A stretch of 64,000 bases of DNA, from the NCBI RefSeq assembly GCF_012033695.1, contig NZ_JAAVJI010000002.1, forward strand, positions 434,001-498,000. The letters run 5' to 3'. A program made the translations under genes and the position numbers. Under the pieces are notes generated by a model that searched no databases, was not told the DNA's origin, and was given only the letters and a program-made list of their open reading frames with translations. Below, one piece after another: positions 26,216 through 37,288 of the stretch. This DNA comes from Pseudomonas quercus. Lineage in GTDB: Bacteria > Pseudomonadota > Gammaproteobacteria > Pseudomonadales > Pseudomonadaceae. Within the stretch, counting starts at the first letter, position 1. Every line of letters begins with the position of its first letter.

Positions 26216-27160
26216 ATGACCTCTTTCGAAGCAGGCCCTGCCGCCCCCTGCCCGTCTCAGGAACGGCAACGCGCCGAACTGGCTGACATCATTCGCCGGC
26301 ACACGCAGGAAGCGCCGCTGTGCGAGAGCGCTGTGCCCGGCCTGCACCTGGTGCGCTACCACAGCCGCACACCCTCATTGCCCGCCCTCGCGCAGCCAGC
26401 GCTCTGTGTACTGGCCCATGGCAGCAAAGAGGTGAGCTTGGGCGAAGAGCGCTACATCTATGACCCGCTGAACTTCATGGTGGTCTCAGTGGCGATGCCC
26501 ATCAGTGGGCGTATTCTGGAAGCCACCGAAGAGGACCCCAGCCTATCGCTGCGCCTGGACATCGACCCTGCCCAGATCACTGCCCTGATTGCCGACGCCG
26601 GGCCATTAAGCGTGCCCGCCCGGCCTACAGGGCGTGGCCTGTATGTGGATAGGCTATGCCCGGACCTGCTGGATGCACTGCTGCGCCTGACGCGGTTGCT
26701 CGATGCCCCCCGAGACCTGGCTGTACTGGCGCCATTGATTCGCCGGGAGGTGCTGTACCGGTTGCTACGCAGCCCCCAGGGGCACCGTCTGTATGAAATC
26801 GCCCAGGCCAATAGTCAGACACATCGAGTAACCCAGGCCATCGAGTGGCTCAATGGCAATTACGGTGAGCCCTTGCGCATCGAGGCCTTGGCCCGCCGCG
26901 TCAACCTGAGCGCGTCTACCTTGCACCACCGGTTCAAAGCCGTAACGTCCATGAGCCCCTTGCAGTATCAAAAGCAGCTACGGCTGCAGGAAGCACGCCG
27001 GCTGATGTTCAACGAAGGCTTGGACGCCTCCGTGGCCAGCTACCGCGTGGGCTACGAAAGCCCTTCGCAATTCAGCCGCGAATACAGCCGGCTATTCGGT
27101 GCGCCGCCCAGCCGTGACGTGGCGCGGCTCAAGCAGGTCCCTATCAGTACAACCGCTTAA
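26216..27160 (+). CDS. AraC-family transcriptional regulator
   Basis: A 315-residue regulator with an AraC_N-type sensor domain (about 40-195, including ALCVLAHGSKEVSLGEERYIYDPLNFMVVS) and two C-terminal helix-turn-helices. The first is RIEALARRVNLSASTLHHRFKAV; the second includes VASYRVGYESPSQFSREYSRLFG. ATG 26216 follows TGGAG. It lies 93 bases before the DHA2 pump gene on the same strand and is a plausible regulator of it. The ligand is unknown. Confidence 0.85.
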   Translation: MTSFEAGPAAPCPSQERQRAELADIIRRHTQEAPLCESAVPGLHLVRYHSRTPSLPALAQPALCVLAHGSKEVSLGEERYIYDPLNFMVVSVAMPISGRILEATEEDPSLSLRLDIDPAQITALIADAGPLSVPARPTGRGLYVDRLCPDLLDALLRLTRLLDAPRDLAVLAPLIRREVLYRLLRSPQGHRLYEIAQANSQTHRVTQAIEWLNGNYGEPLRIEALARRVNLSASTLHHRFKAVTSMSPLQYQKQLRLQEARRLMFNEGLDASVASYRVGYESPSQFSREYSRLFGAPPSRDVARLKQVPISTTA

Positions 27161-27253
27161 ACTTACCTAACCCACTGGCGTCATACAGGAGGCAAGCGCC
27201 TTGAACGCTTGGTAGCCTTCCTGCTTTATCAGTGCGAGCACCCTGACCCCCCT

Positions 27254-28732
27254 GTGAATACCACTAGCCCTTCCGCGCCGGCGCTACGGGATGTGCTCAT
27301 CGCGTTGATGAGCGCCATTTTCCTGGGTGCGCTCGACCAGACCATCGTCGCCGTGTCCATGCCTGCCATTTCGGCACAGTTTTCCGATGTGGGGCTGCTG
27401 GCTTGGGTGATCTCGGGCTACATGGTCGCCATGACCATCGCCACCCCGGTGTACGGCAAACTGGGAGACCTGTATGGCCGCCGCCGCATGATCCTGATTG
27501 GCATGGGGTTGTTTACCGTGGCGTCCGCGTTCTGTGCCATGGCCCAGAGCATGGAGCAGCTGGTGCTGGCACGCGTGCTTCAAGGCATAGGCGCCGGCGG
27601 CATGGTGTCGGTGAGCCAAGCCATCATTGGTGACGTAGTGCCACCCCGTGAGCGCGGCCGCTACCAGGGGTATTTCAGCAGCATGTACGCCGCTGCCAGC
27701 GTGGCTGGCCCCGTGGCGGGCGGCTTGATGACGGAGTACCTGTCCTGGCGCTGGGTGTTCTGGCTGAACCTGCCACTGGGCATCGCCGCCTGGCTGTTCA
27801 TTCGCCATACGTTGGCGGGCTTGCAGACGCCCCAGCGCAAGGCCCGTATCGACTACGTAGGTACTGTGCTGATGATCATCGGCCTGGGAGGGCTGCTGCT
27901 GGCCATCACAGACGTAGGCCAGGGTTACAGCTGGCACAGCACGCAGGTACTAGGGCTGTTCGCGATGGGAGGGCTGGCCTTGGCCATTTTCGTGTGGCAT
28001 GAAGGGCGGTGTGTGGAGCCCTTGCTACCGCTGCGCCTGTTCGCCGACCGCTGTGCCGTTTTGTGTTGGTGTACCGTATTTTTCACCAGCTTCCAGGCCA
28101 TCGCCATGTCTGCACTGGCGCCCTTACGTTTTCAGAGCGTGACCGGCGGTACAGCAGACGCTGCAGCCCTGTTTCTATTACCCCTGGCGTTCGGCTTGCC
28201 CATTGGGGCCTTCTTCGGCGGGCGCCATACCGCACGCAGCGGGCGCTTCAAACCGGTCATTCTTGCAGGGGCCTTGTTAGTGCCGATAAGCGTGCTAGGC
28301 ATGGCCTTTACGCCTCTGGCCAACCTGTGGTTGAGTTGCGTGTTCATGCTGCTCACAGGTATAGGCTGCGGCCTTCAGTTCCCCACGTCACTGGTTGGCG
28401 CGCAGAACGCAGCCCAGCCTGGCGACATTGGCGTCAATACCAGTACCACTAACCTGTTCCGTTCGTTAGGTGGCGCAGTGGGGGTAGCCTTGATGTCGGC
28501 GTTGCTGCTGGCATTGCTGGGAAGCAGCCCTGGCACCGACGGGTTGGCACAGGAGGGGCATGGCAACCTGTTGCTGAACGCCTTGGCGGCGGCGAATGCA
28601 CAAGGCGGCAGTGGGCGCGTGCAATTGGCCGAAGGGTTTACCCAGTTGTTTTGTATCAGTGCAGCTTTTTCACTGCTGGGGCTGGTTGCAGCCCTGGCCA
28701 TGCCAAACCGGCTATTGCGCGGCCGTACCTGA
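27254..28732 (+). CDS. DHA2-family (14-helix) MFS drug efflux transporter
   Basis: A 492-residue inner-membrane pump of the EmrB/QacA class. The first helix carries [14 protein letters not shown], motif A is [16 protein letters not shown], and motif C-like glycines lie in [29 protein letters not shown]. The start is uncertain. GTG 27254 gives the usual short N-terminus but has no strong ribosome-binding site. The strong AGGAGG at 27188-27193 points to TTG 27201, which is out of frame and reads only four codons before TAG. An in-frame TTG at 27209 is a third option. The 3' end overlaps ttgR by 21 bases. Confidence 0.85.
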   Translation: MNTTSPSAPALRDVLIALMSAIFLGALDQTIVAVSMPAISAQFSDVGLLAWVISGYMVAMTIATPVYGKLGDLYGRRRMILIGMGLFTVASAFCAMAQSMEQLVLARVLQGIGAGGMVSVSQAIIGDVVPPRERGRYQGYFSSMYAAASVAGPVAGGLMTEYLSWRWVFWLNLPLGIAAWLFIRHTLAGLQTPQRKARIDYVGTVLMIIGLGGLLLAITDVGQGYSWHSTQVLGLFAMGGLALAIFVWHEGRCVEPLLPLRLFADRCAVLCWCTVFFTSFQAIAMSALAPLRFQSVTGGTADAAALFLLPLAFGLPIGAFFGGRHTARSGRFKPVILAGALLVPISVLGMAFTPLANLWLSCVFMLLTGIGCGLQFPTSLVGAQNAAQPGDIGVNTSTTNLFRSLGGAVGVALMSALLLALLGSSPGTDGLAQEGHGNLLLNALAAANAQGGSGRVQLAEGFTQLFCISAAFSLLGLVAALAMPNRLLRGRT

Positions 28733-29374
28733 GGGCCAGTCGCCTTTGAGCAGCGCGGGGCTGAAGCGAAGCATGTCAATAATGCAAGCCACCAGCCGCG
28801 GCGCTTCTTCATCCAGGCGCTGGCTGTCGGGTACAAGCAACCACAGGGCAAGGTGGCCATCGATAAAGGCATGCATGGCCAGGGCAGCGCGGCGCGTATC
28901 AAGGTTGGCAGGCAACTGGTTGCGATTCACGGCATTACGTAATGTGCATTCGATACGCTCGTCGCACTCGGCAGTGACCCTGGCGCGCTGTTGGCGCAGG
29001 TCGCACATTTCGTTGGTGAACTCGCATTTGTGAAACAGGATCTCGTTAATGCGCCGCGTCTTGGGGTCGAGGGAAACGCCTTGAAACAGTTTAATCAACA
29101 ATGCCTGCATGCAACCCAGTGGGTCGGGCTCATCCTCGCTTTCACTGGCACGGGCCAAATCTTCCAAGGGCTCACTAAGGCTGTCGAGCAAGGCTTGGAG
29201 CACATCCGCCTTGTTGCTGAAGTGCCAGTAGATCGCGCCGCGTGTGACGCCAGCCCGGGTGGCAATGTCAGCCAAGGTAGTGTTGGCTACGCCACGTTCG
29301 TAAAACGCGTGCTCGGCAGCTTCCACAATCTGTTGGCGGGTTTCCAGCGCTTCTTCTTTTGTACGGCGAACCAT
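28712..29374 (-). CDS. ttgR: TetR-family repressor of the TtgABC efflux pump
   Basis: A 220-residue regulator closely resembling TtgR of P. putida. The N-terminus [24 protein letters not shown] and helix-turn-helix [25 protein letters not shown] are nearly identical. The effector domain keeps [13 protein letters not shown] and a [10 protein letters not shown] end. TtgR is released from DNA by antibiotics, flavonoids and solvents. It is divergent from ttgABC across a 226-base region holding the operator. Pocket residues in the second half differ from TtgR as I recall it, so effector range may differ. Confidence 0.9.
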   Translation of the reverse strand: MVRRTKEEALETRQQIVEAAEHAFYERGVANTTLADIATRAGVTRGAIYWHFSNKADVLQALLDSLSEPLEDLARASESEDEPDPLGCMQALLIKLFQGVSLDPKTRRINEILFHKCEFTNEMCDLRQQRARVTAECDERIECTLRNAVNRNQLPANLDTRRAALAMHAFIDGHLALWLLVPDSQRLDEEAPRLVACIIDMLRFSPALLKGDWPSGTAAQ

Positions 29375-29483
29375 GGCAGTGACCTCACAAGGTACTCCGC
29401 CAAAGGCGAAGCGAGCCGGCGCTTTTATTATGGGGGCGCGCCCGGCCAGTGAACGTTTATGCAGCAGATGAAGGCAAATGGCC

Positions 29484-29517
29484 TATTTACAAACAGCCGC
29501 GAACGTAAGTATATTCG
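29484..29517 (+). promoter_or_regulatory. ttgA promoter with TtgR operator
   Basis: A sigma-70-like promoter: TTTACA (29486-29491), an 18-base spacer and TATATT (29510-29515), 86 bases before ttgA. The segment TATTTACAAAC...GTAAGTATATT nearly repeats the P. putida TtgR operator as I recall it, with imperfect inverted symmetry. The repressor would cover both promoter elements. Confidence 0.75.
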
Positions 29518-29600
29518 TTAGTAAGCTATTTATCTAGATGTTACAAACCCTTCCTTCCATTACTCTTGAGCGTCTTCCGCGTTCCGCCCCGAGGATCTTC

Positions 29601-30755
29601 ATGCACTTCAAGCCAGCTGTTACCGCCCTGGTATCCGCCATTGCCCTGGCCACCTTGCTCAGTGGCTGCGAGAAGCAAGAGGCAGCCCCTCCCGCTCCCC
29701 AGGCACCTCAGGTCGGCGTGGTCACGCTACAGCCACAAAGCGTTACCCTTACCAACGAATTGCCCGGCCGTACCAGTGCGTACCGCATGGCAGAGGTTCG
29801 CCCGCAAGTGGACGGCATTATTCTCAAGCGCCTGTTCCAGGAAGGCGGTGATGTGAAGGCCGGCCAGCAGCTGTACCAGATCGACCCGTCGGTGTACGAA
29901 GCCACCCAGGCCAACGCACAGGCCAGTGTCGAGCAGTACCGCTCCCTTACAGGCCGCTATAAGCAATTGATTGACGAACAAGCGGTCAGCCGGCAGGAAT
30001 ACGACACGGCGCGGGCGCAGCAACTGCAAGCCGAGGCCACGCTCAAGAGCGCACAGATCAACCTGCGCTACACCAAGGTGTTGGCGCCGATTTCAGGGCG
30101 TATCAGCCGTTCGGCCGTGACCGAAGGCGCATTGGTCACCAATGGCCAGACCATGGCCTTGGCGACCATTTCCCAGCTGGACCCTATCTACGTGGACGTC
30201 ACCCAGTCCACCTCCGACATGCTCAAGCTGCGCCGTGCCCTGGAAAGTGGCCAGTTGCAGAAGGCCGGTGCCAATTCGGCCAAAGCCCAGCTCAAGCTAG
30301 AGGACGGTACGGTCTATGGCCAGGAAGGCAAGCTGGAGTTCTCGGAAGTATCGGTGGATGAAACGACCGGTTCGGTGACGTTGCGGGCCGTATTCCCTAA
30401 CCCGGATCACACCCTGCTGCCCGGCATGTTCGTGCATGCCGAACTGATGGCAGGTGTGGCTCAGGCGGCTATTCTCGCGCCACAGCGCGGCGTGACCCGT
30501 GACCTCAAAGGCACCCCGACTGCCTTGGTAGTGGGTGCGGACAACAAGGTTGAACAGCGCACCTTGAAAACCAGCCGCACCGTTGGTGACAGCTGGCTGA
30601 TCGAAGACGGCCTGAAAGCGGGCGACAAACTGATCGTCGATGGTTTGCAGTACGTTAAACCGGGCGCTGAAGTGAAGCCGCATGAAGCGAAAGCCGATGC
30701 ACCCGCTGCTGCCCCAGCCCCTGCTGACAATGCTGCCGGTGGCGAGAAGGAATAA
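29601..30755 (+). CDS. ttgA: RND efflux pump periplasmic adaptor lipoprotein
   Basis: A 384-residue membrane fusion protein. The lipobox LLSGC places the lipidated Cys at residue 23. A lipoyl/barrel-sandwich part (GRTSAYRMAEVRPQVDGIILKRLFQEGGDVKAGQ), an alpha-helical hairpin (about 95-165) and beta-barrel regions follow. It links TtgB in the inner membrane to TtgC in the outer membrane. ATG 29601 follows GAGG; the longer form from 29538 would bury the lipobox. First gene of ttgABC, three bases before ttgB. Confidence 0.93.
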   Translation: MHFKPAVTALVSAIALATLLSGCEKQEAAPPAPQAPQVGVVTLQPQSVTLTNELPGRTSAYRMAEVRPQVDGIILKRLFQEGGDVKAGQQLYQIDPSVYEATQANAQASVEQYRSLTGRYKQLIDEQAVSRQEYDTARAQQLQAEATLKSAQINLRYTKVLAPISGRISRSAVTEGALVTNGQTMALATISQLDPIYVDVTQSTSDMLKLRRALESGQLQKAGANSAKAQLKLEDGTVYGQEGKLEFSEVSVDETTGSVTLRAVFPNPDHTLLPGMFVHAELMAGVAQAAILAPQRGVTRDLKGTPTALVVGADNKVEQRTLKTSRTVGDSWLIEDGLKAGDKLIVDGLQYVKPGAEVKPHEAKADAPAAAPAPADNAAGGEKE

Positions 30756-30758
30756 CCC

Positions 30759-33700
30759 ATGTCGAAGTTCTTTATTGATCGGCCGATCTTCGCTTGGGTA
30801 ATCGCCCTGGTGATCATGCTGGTCGGCGGTTTGTCCATTCTCAAGCTGCCTATCAACCAGTACCCGGCTATTGCGCCACCGGCCATCGCCATTGCGGTCA
30901 ACTACCCAGGTGCTTCTGCGCAAACCGTGCAGGACACCGTGGTGCAGGTGATCGAGCAGCAGATGAACGGCATCGACAACCTGCGCTACATCTCTTCGGA
31001 GAGTAACTCTGACGGCAGCATGACCATCACGGTGACCTTCAACCAAGGCACCAACCCGGACATCGCCCAGGTACAGGTACAGAACAAGCTCAACCTGGCT
31101 ACGCCCTTGCTGCCTCAGGAAGTCCAGCAGCAAGGCCTGCGGGTCACCAAGGCGGTGAAGAACTTCCTGCTGGTGATCGGCTTGGTGTCCACCGATGGCG
31201 CCATGACCAAGGACGACCTGGCCAACTATATTGTGTCCAACCTGCAGGACCCTATCTCCCGTACCTCGGGCGTGGGTGACTTCCAGGTGTTCGGTGCTCA
31301 GTACGCCATGCGTATCTGGCTCGACCCGGCAAAGCTGAACAACTTCCAGCTCACCCCGCTGGACGTCAGGTCGGCCATCGAAGCGCAGAACGTGCAGGTT
31401 TCTTCCGGCCAGTTGGGTGGCTTGCCTGCCCTGCCAGGTACCCAGCTCAACGCAACGATCATCGGCAAGACCCGCCTGCAAACCGCTGAACAGTTCGGCG
31501 ACATCCTGCTCAAGGTCAACACCGACGGTTCCCAAGTACGCCTGCGTGACGTGGCGGACATCGGCCTGGGTGGCGAGAACTACAGCATCAACGCCCAGTA
31601 CAACGGCAAGGCCGCGTCGGGCATGGCGATCAAGCTGGCAACCGGTGCCAATGCCCTGGATACAGCCAAGGCCATCCGCGCGACCATCGACAACCTCAAG
31701 CCCTTCTTCCCACAGGGCGTTGAAGCCGTGTTCCCGTACGACACCACCCCCGTGGTGACCGAATCGATCTCGGGTGTGGTGCACACCCTGATCGAAGCGA
31801 TCGTGCTGGTGTTCCTGGTGATGTACTTGTTCTTGCAGAACTTCCGCGCCACGGTGATCACCACCATGACCGTACCGGTGGTATTGCTGGGGACGTTCGG
31901 CATCCTGGCTGCCTTTGGCTTCACCATCAACACCCTGACCATGTTCGGGATGATCCTGGCCATCGGGCTGCTGGTGGACGATGCCATCGTGGTGGTGGAA
32001 AACGTCGAGCGGGTGATGGGCGAGGAACACATTTCGCCCAAGGAAGCCACGCGCAAGTCCATGGGGCAGATCCAGGGCGCGCTGGTGGGTATTGCACTTG
32101 TGCTGTCAGCCGTATTGCTGCCCATGGCCTTCTTTGGCGGCTCCACGGGTGTGATCTACAAGCAGTTTTCTATCACCATCGTGTCGGCCATGGCGCTGTC
32201 GGTGTTCGTGGCGCTGGTGTTCACCCCTGCCCTGTGCGCCACGCTGCTCAAGGCGTCGGACGTGGAAACCCATGGCCAGCCCAAGCGCGGTTTCTTCGGC
32301 TGGTTCAACCGCACGTTCGACCGCGGCGTGAACCGCTACGAGCGTGGCGTTGGCCACATGATTCGCCACCGCATACCGGCGTTCCTGGTGTACCTGGTGA
32401 TCGTAGGCATCATGGCCTGGATGTTCACCCGCATTCCGGCAGCGTTCCTGCCTGAAGAAGACCAGGGTGTGATCTTCACCCAAGTACAGACGCCGCCCAA
32501 TACCTCGGCTGAAAATACCCAGAAGGTACTGGACCGTGCCCGCGAATACCTGCTGGATGCGGACAACGGCGAAGGCAAGGCGGTGAAATCCGTGTTCACG
32601 GTCAGCGGCTTCAACTTTGCCGGCCGTGGCCAGAGCTCAGGCCTGGCGTTCGTGATGCTCAAGCCTTGGGAAGACCGCGATTCGAGCATGAGCGTGTTCG
32701 AAGTGGCCAAGCGTGCACAGCAGCACTTCTTCGGGTTCAGCGACGCCATGACCTTCGCGGTGGTACCGCCTTCGGTACTGGAGCTGGGTAACGCCACCGG
32801 CTTTGACTTCTATCTACAGGACCAAGGCGGCGTAGGCCATGCCAAACTGATGGAGGCCCGCAATCAGTTCCTGGGGATGGCGGCACAAAGCAAGATCATC
32901 ACCGGCGTGCGCCCTAACGGCCTGAGTGACGAACCGCAGTACCAGTTGCTGATTGATGACGAGCGTGCCCGAGCGCTGGGTGTGAGCCTGTCGGACATCA
33001 ACAGCACCCTGTCGATTGCCCTAGGTGGCAGCTACGTGAACGACTTCATCGACCGTGGCCGTGTGAAGAAAGTGTACGTGCAGGGTGATGCCAGCGGCCG
33101 TATGCGCCCTGAAGACCTGGAAAAATGGTACGTGCGCAACACCGATGGGAAAATGGTGCCCTTCTCCGCGTTCGCCAGTGGCGAGTGGGGCTACGGTTCA
33201 CCCAAGCTGTCGCGCTATAACGGTGTAGCGGCGGAAGAAATACTAGGTACGCCTGCGCCAGGCTACAGTACGGGCCAGGCCATGGATGAAGTGGAGAAAA
33301 TCGCCAAGCAGCTTCCGGCGGGCATTGGTTACAGCTTCACCGGCCTGTCCTTTGAAGAGCGCTTGTCCGGGTCCCAGGCACCTGCGTTGTACGCCTTGTC
33401 CCTGCTGGTCGTATTCCTCTGCCTGGCTGCGTTGTATGAGAGCTGGTCCATCCCCATCGCGGTTATCCTTGTGGTACCGCTGGGTGTAATCGGGGCGCTG
33501 ATCGCCACCAGCCTTCGTGGCCTCTCCAACGACGTGTTCTTCCAGGTTGGGCTGTTGGTAACGGTCGGCCTGGCGGCGAAGAACGCCATCCTGATCGTGG
33601 AGTTCGCCAAGGAGCTGCACGAGCAAGGCAAGAGCCTGCTGGATGCGGCTGTGGAAGCCTGTCGCATGCGCCTGCGCCCCATTATCATGACGTCCATGGC

Positions 33701-33908
33701 GTTCATTCTGGGTGTGGTGCCCCTGGCGATTTCCAGCGGTGCCGGCTCAGGCAGCCAGCATGCCATCGGTACGGGTGTGATCGGCGGCATGATCACAGCC
33801 ACCGTTCTGGCGATTTTCTGGGTGCCCATGTTCTTTGTTGCCGTATCTTCTCTCTTCCAGGGTCGCAAGAAACACACCGACTCGAAACCTGATGAGGCTC
33901 ACGAATGA
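30759..33908 (+). CDS. ttgB: RND efflux pump inner-membrane transporter
   Basis: A 1049-residue HAE1-family proton-driven exporter of antibiotics and solvents. The opening [21 protein letters not shown] is the classic AcrB/MexB start. The proton-relay Asp pair D407-D408 lies in [59 protein letters not shown] includes the conserved Lys of helix 10. Length matches the family, with no disruption. It overlaps ttgC by four bases (ATGA). Confidence 0.95.
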   Translation: MSKFFIDRPIFAWVIALVIMLVGGLSILKLPINQYPAIAPPAIAIAVNYPGASAQTVQDTVVQVIEQQMNGIDNLRYISSESNSDGSMTITVTFNQGTNPDIAQVQVQNKLNLATPLLPQEVQQQGLRVTKAVKNFLLVIGLVSTDGAMTKDDLANYIVSNLQDPISRTSGVGDFQVFGAQYAMRIWLDPAKLNNFQLTPLDVRSAIEAQNVQVSSGQLGGLPALPGTQLNATIIGKTRLQTAEQFGDILLKVNTDGSQVRLRDVADIGLGGENYSINAQYNGKAASGMAIKLATGANALDTAKAIRATIDNLKPFFPQGVEAVFPYDTTPVVTESISGVVHTLIEAIVLVFLVMYLFLQNFRATVITTMTVPVVLLGTFGILAAFGFTINTLTMFGMILAIGLLVDDAIVVVENVERVMGEEHISPKEATRKSMGQIQGALVGIALVLSAVLLPMAFFGGSTGVIYKQFSITIVSAMALSVFVALVFTPALCATLLKASDVETHGQPKRGFFGWFNRTFDRGVNRYERGVGHMIRHRIPAFLVYLVIVGIMAWMFTRIPAAFLPEEDQGVIFTQVQTPPNTSAENTQKVLDRAREYLLDADNGEGKAVKSVFTVSGFNFAGRGQSSGLAFVMLKPWEDRDSSMSVFEVAKRAQQHFFGFSDAMTFAVVPPSVLELGNATGFDFYLQDQGGVGHAKLMEARNQFLGMAAQSKIITGVRPNGLSDEPQYQLLIDDERARALGVSLSDINSTLSIALGGSYVNDFIDRGRVKKVYVQGDASGRMRPEDLEKWYVRNTDGKMVPFSAFASGEWGYGSPKLSRYNGVAAEEILGTPAPGYSTGQAMDEVEKIAKQLPAGIGYSFTGLSFEERLSGSQAPALYALSLLVVFLCLAALYESWSIPIAVILVVPLGVIGALIATSLRGLSNDVFFQVGLLVTVGLAAKNAILIVEFAKELHEQGKSLLDAAVEACRMRLRPIIMTSMAFILGVVPLAISSGAGSGSQHAIGTGVIGGMITATVLAIFWVPMFFVAVSSLFQGRKKHTDSKPDEAHE

Positions 33909-35353
33909 GCAAGTCACTGATATCCCTTGCGGTGGCCGCCGTTGTGCTCAGCGGCTGCTCGCTGATCCCTGACTACCAGCGCCCCGCTGCACCTGTGGCC
34001 GAGCAATACCCACAGGGCCCGGCTTATGCGCCGGTAGACCCTGCCAAGCAGGCCGCTGCCGAGCAAGGCTGGCGCGAGTTCTACCGGGACCCGGCCCTGC
34101 AACAGCTGATCCAGGCCTCCTTGCAGAACAACCGCGACCTGCGAGTAGCAGCACTGAACGTGGATGCCTATGCGGCCCAGTTCCGCATTCAGCGGGCCGA
34201 CCTGTTCCCGGCAGTTTCGGCAGACGCCGCCGGCACGCGCCAGCGTAACCCGGCTGACCTGTCCACCACTGGCCGTTCGGGCATTTCCAGTACCTACGCG
34301 GCATCGCTGGGTATTTCGGCGTATGAGCTGGACCTGTTCGGGCGCATTCGCAGCCTCAGCCAGCAAGCGCTGGAAAGCTACTTTGCAACCGAAGAGGCCC
34401 GCCGCTCTACCCAGATCAGCCTGGTGGCCAGCGTGGCCAATGCCTACCTCACCTGGCAGGCGGACCAAGAGCTGTACCAGTTGACCCAGGACACGCTGAA
34501 AACCTACGAAGAAAGCCTGCGGCTGACCAGCCGCAGCGCCGAAGTGGGCGTATCTTCGGCGCTGGACCTGAGCCAGGCACGCACTGCTGTTGAAGGCGCC
34601 CGGGCCAACCTGGCCCGCTACCAGCGCCAGGTGGCCCAAGACCTGAACAACCTGACGGTGCTGGTCGGTGGCCCGTTGCCAACGGGCTTGCAGCCTCAGC
34701 GCCTGGACAGCGACCTGCTGACCGAAGTGCCCGCAGGCCTGCCTTCGGACCTGCTCACCCGCCGCCCGGATATCCTCCAGGCCGAACACAACCTGCTGGC
34801 CGCCAATGCCAACATCGGTGCCGCCCGGGCTGCGTTCTTCCCCAGCATCACGTTGACGGCCAGCGCTGGCACGGCCAGTTCAGACCTGGACGGGCTGTTC
34901 AAGGGCGGTTCTGGCCGTTGGGTGTTCAGCCCTTCGATCAGCTTGCCGATCTTCAATGCGGGCGCACTGCGAGCCAGCCTGGATTACTCGAAAATCCAGA
35001 AAGACATCAACGTCGCCAACTATGAGAAAGCCATTCAAACGGCTTTCCAGGAAGTGTCAGACGGCCTTACCGCGCGCAAGACCTACACCGACCAGCTACA
35101 AGCCCAGCGGGACTTGGTGAAGTCCAGCGAGGACTACTACCGGTTGGCAGACCGCCGCTACCGTATCGGCGTGGACAGCCACCTGACCCTGCTGGATGCA
35201 CAGCGTGAACTGTTCAGCGCACAACAGTCGCTGATCACTGACCGCCTGGCCCAGCTCACCGCCGAAGTGAACCTCTACAGGGCACTGGGGGGCGGCTGGT
35301 ACGAGCGCAGTGACCAGGCCGGCAACACGCCGGTACAAAAGCCCAAGGGCTAA
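33905..35353 (+). CDS. ttgC: RND efflux pump outer-membrane channel
   Basis: A 482-residue OprM/TolC-family lipoprotein with lipobox VLSGC (Cys18). Two outer-membrane-efflux-protein repeats are visible: '[21 protein letters not shown]' near 140 and '[23 protein letters not shown]' near 350, with '[30 protein letters not shown]' between. It forms the trimeric exit duct for TtgAB. A strong hairpin follows immediately. Confidence 0.95.
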   Translation: MSKSLISLAVAAVVLSGCSLIPDYQRPAAPVAEQYPQGPAYAPVDPAKQAAAEQGWREFYRDPALQQLIQASLQNNRDLRVAALNVDAYAAQFRIQRADLFPAVSADAAGTRQRNPADLSTTGRSGISSTYAASLGISAYELDLFGRIRSLSQQALESYFATEEARRSTQISLVASVANAYLTWQADQELYQLTQDTLKTYEESLRLTSRSAEVGVSSALDLSQARTAVEGARANLARYQRQVAQDLNNLTVLVGGPLPTGLQPQRLDSDLLTEVPAGLPSDLLTRRPDILQAEHNLLAANANIGAARAAFFPSITLTASAGTASSDLDGLFKGGSGRWVFSPSISLPIFNAGALRASLDYSKIQKDINVANYEKAIQTAFQEVSDGLTARKTYTDQLQAQRDLVKSSEDYYRLADRRYRIGVDSHLTLLDAQRELFSAQQSLITDRLAQLTAEVNLYRALGGGWYERSDQAGNTPVQKPKG

Positions 35354-35359
35354 AGTGAT

Positions 35360-35391
35360 AATGCCGCTGCCTGAGCCAAGGCAGCGGCATT
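35360..35391 (+). terminator. Strong hairpin after ttgC
   Basis: A perfect 13-base stem AATGCCGCTGCCT / AGGCAGCGGCATT with a six-base loop starts six bases after the ttgC stop. No long T-run follows, but the stem is stable and well placed as a terminator. Confidence 0.75.
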
Positions 35392-35888
35392 GCCTCACCC
35401 TTATCCTTACCCCTCCCCTTCTCTCTCCTTCCCCCCAGCGATACTCAGCCCGTCATCGTGCTGTCATCGGGCTGTCATGAATGCATCCCACACTGATGGC
35501 AATGCGCCCTCGCTCGACAACCGTCAGCGTTTAAACAAAAGTCGTAGTGCTTTCACGAAATTTCTACTTACAATGATCTGACGTCATAAGACCACGCGTT
35601 CGAAAGTAACCGAACAGTGAGTGTTCGCCTATCGCCCACAAGGTGTGGTGGCGGATTGACCCAAGGGATGGGACATTTGCACCATCCGCTGTGCAAGGCA
35701 GCCTGCACGCAGGTCGCTCAGGAAAAACCAATAATAATAGGCAGGCCATCATGCAGACCATCAGCGCGTCGCTACGCTAACCGTACTCCATGCTTGATAA
35801 CCGCAATGACACTTGAAGTGCCTTCGTAAAGGGCACCTCAGCGTTAGGTGGCCCGCTATCGCCATCGATCAGCAGAGACACAACAATA
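35392..35888. other. Non-coding stretch between ttgC and the porin gene
   Basis: About 500 bases without a credible gene. A TACAAT (35569-35574) could be a -10 element for the porin. At 35598-35615 GTTCG and CGAAC arms are separated by eight bases; this resembles a PcaR box but with the wrong spacing. The region just before the porin is AT-richer. A long untranslated leader or a small RNA is possible; nothing proves either. Confidence 0.5.
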
Positions 35889-37235
35889 ATGAAAGCCATC
35901 CCTGTGAGCTTCACCCGTAAAAAGCGTGTTGGCCTGGCCCTCCTCGGCCTGGCTGTTTCCGCCGCTGCAGTGCCTGTGGTAGCGGCTGAATCGGGGTTTG
36001 TTGAAGACGCCAAAGCGACACTCAACTTCCGCAACTTCTACTTCAACCGCAACTATGTGAACAATGGCGGCTCCATCGCTGCACCGGGACTCACCAAGCA
36101 TGGTGAAGCAGAGGAATGGACCCAGGCGTTCATTCTTGACGCCAAGTCTGGCTTTACCCAAGGCGCCGTCGGCTTTGGTGTGGACGTACTGGGTATCTTC
36201 GCGGTGAAACTCGATGGCGGCCGCGGCACCTATGGCACCCAGTTGCTCCCGACCCATGACGGCAACAAGCCTGCGGACGACTTCGGCCGCCTGGGTGTTG
36301 CGGGCAAGATGAAAATCTCCAAGACCGAGCTGAAAGTGGGCGAGTGGATGCCGGTGCTGCCCATCCTGCGCTCCGATGACGGCCGCTCGCTGCCGCAAAC
36401 GTTCCAGGGCGCTCAGATCACCTCCAAGGACATCGACAACACCACCCTGTATGGCGGCTCGTTCAACCGTAACAGCCAGCGCAACGATGCCAGCATGGAG
36501 CGCATGTCCCTGAATAACGCCGGGAACACTGTGCGTGGCAAACCGACGATCAGCGGCGATGCGTTCAACTTTGTAGGTGCCGAGTACACCTTCAACGACA
36601 AACGTACGCTGGTGGGTGCCTGGTATGACCAACTGGAAGACGTGTACAACCAGAAATACTTCCAGTTGTTGCATTCCCAGCCCATTGCAGACGGCATTAC
36701 GGCAGGCGCCAACCTGGGCTACTTCATTGGCGAGTCTGACGGCGCTGGCCGGGCCGACAACCTGGCCGGTGTGAAAGACCAGCAGAACCGTACTATGTCA
36801 GGCCTGTTCTCCTTGAAAGTAGGCTTCAACACCTTCTACGTAGGCTTGCAGAAAGTCACCGGCAATGCGGGTTGGCAGCGGGTGGCCGGTACCAGTGGCG
36901 GCACCCTGGCAAACGACAGCTACGGTTCGAGCTATGAGGCCAAAGGTGAGAAGTCCTGGCAGGTACGCCATGACTATGACTTCGCCGGGTTTGGCGTCCC
37001 TGGCTTGACCCTGATGAACCGCTTTATCGAAGGTAGCAACGTGCACACTGGCGCGAGCATTACTGACGGTGAAGAACGCGGGCGTGAGACCGAGGTGGCG
37101 TACACCCTCCAGAGCGGCATGTTCAAATCGCTCAGTGTGCGGTGGCGTAACTCTACCCTGCGCCGTAACTACGGCAGCACCAACAGCTTCGATGAGAACC
37201 GCCTGATCTTCAACTACCCCCTCAGCCTGCTGTAA
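35889..37235 (+). CDS. OprD-family outer-membrane porin
   Basis: A 448-residue substrate-specific porin with a signal peptide (cleavage after VVAAE region, about residue 33). The mature start GFVEDAKATLNFRNFYFNRNY is diagnostic of OprD, and the protein ends in a beta-strand (FNYPLSLL). Its place beside the pca cluster suggests uptake of aromatic acids, as for the BenF/OpdK-like members; this is inference from context. The gene converges on pcaC with a shared hairpin between them. Confidence 0.87.
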   Translation: MKAIPVSFTRKKRVGLALLGLAVSAAAVPVVAAESGFVEDAKATLNFRNFYFNRNYVNNGGSIAAPGLTKHGEAEEWTQAFILDAKSGFTQGAVGFGVDVLGIFAVKLDGGRGTYGTQLLPTHDGNKPADDFGRLGVAGKMKISKTELKVGEWMPVLPILRSDDGRSLPQTFQGAQITSKDIDNTTLYGGSFNRNSQRNDASMERMSLNNAGNTVRGKPTISGDAFNFVGAEYTFNDKRTLVGAWYDQLEDVYNQKYFQLLHSQPIADGITAGANLGYFIGESDGAGRADNLAGVKDQQNRTMSGLFSLKVGFNTFYVGLQKVTGNAGWQRVAGTSGGTLANDSYGSSYEAKGEKSWQVRHDYDFAGFGVPGLTLMNRFIEGSNVHTGASITDGEERGRETEVAYTLQSGMFKSLSVRWRNSTLRRNYGSTNSFDENRLIFNYPLSLL

Positions 37236-37244
37236 CAAGCTGCC

Positions 37245-37280
37245 TGGCGCCTACGCAGGCTTAACTTGCGCAGGCGCCAG
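37245..37280. terminator. Bidirectional hairpin between the porin gene and pcaC
   Basis: CTGGCGCCT-A-CGCA pairs with TGCG-C-AGGCGCCAG (14-base stem, one mismatch, eight-base loop). It lies midway between convergent genes. Neither side has a long T-run. Confidence 0.6.
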
Positions 37281-37288
37281 CATCCGCT

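Noticed and set aside
30297-32030. 577-codon open frame on the minus strand across ttgA-ttgB
   Set aside because: The sense strand encodes two unmistakable RND pump proteins; the antisense product is His/Asp-rich low-complexity sequence.
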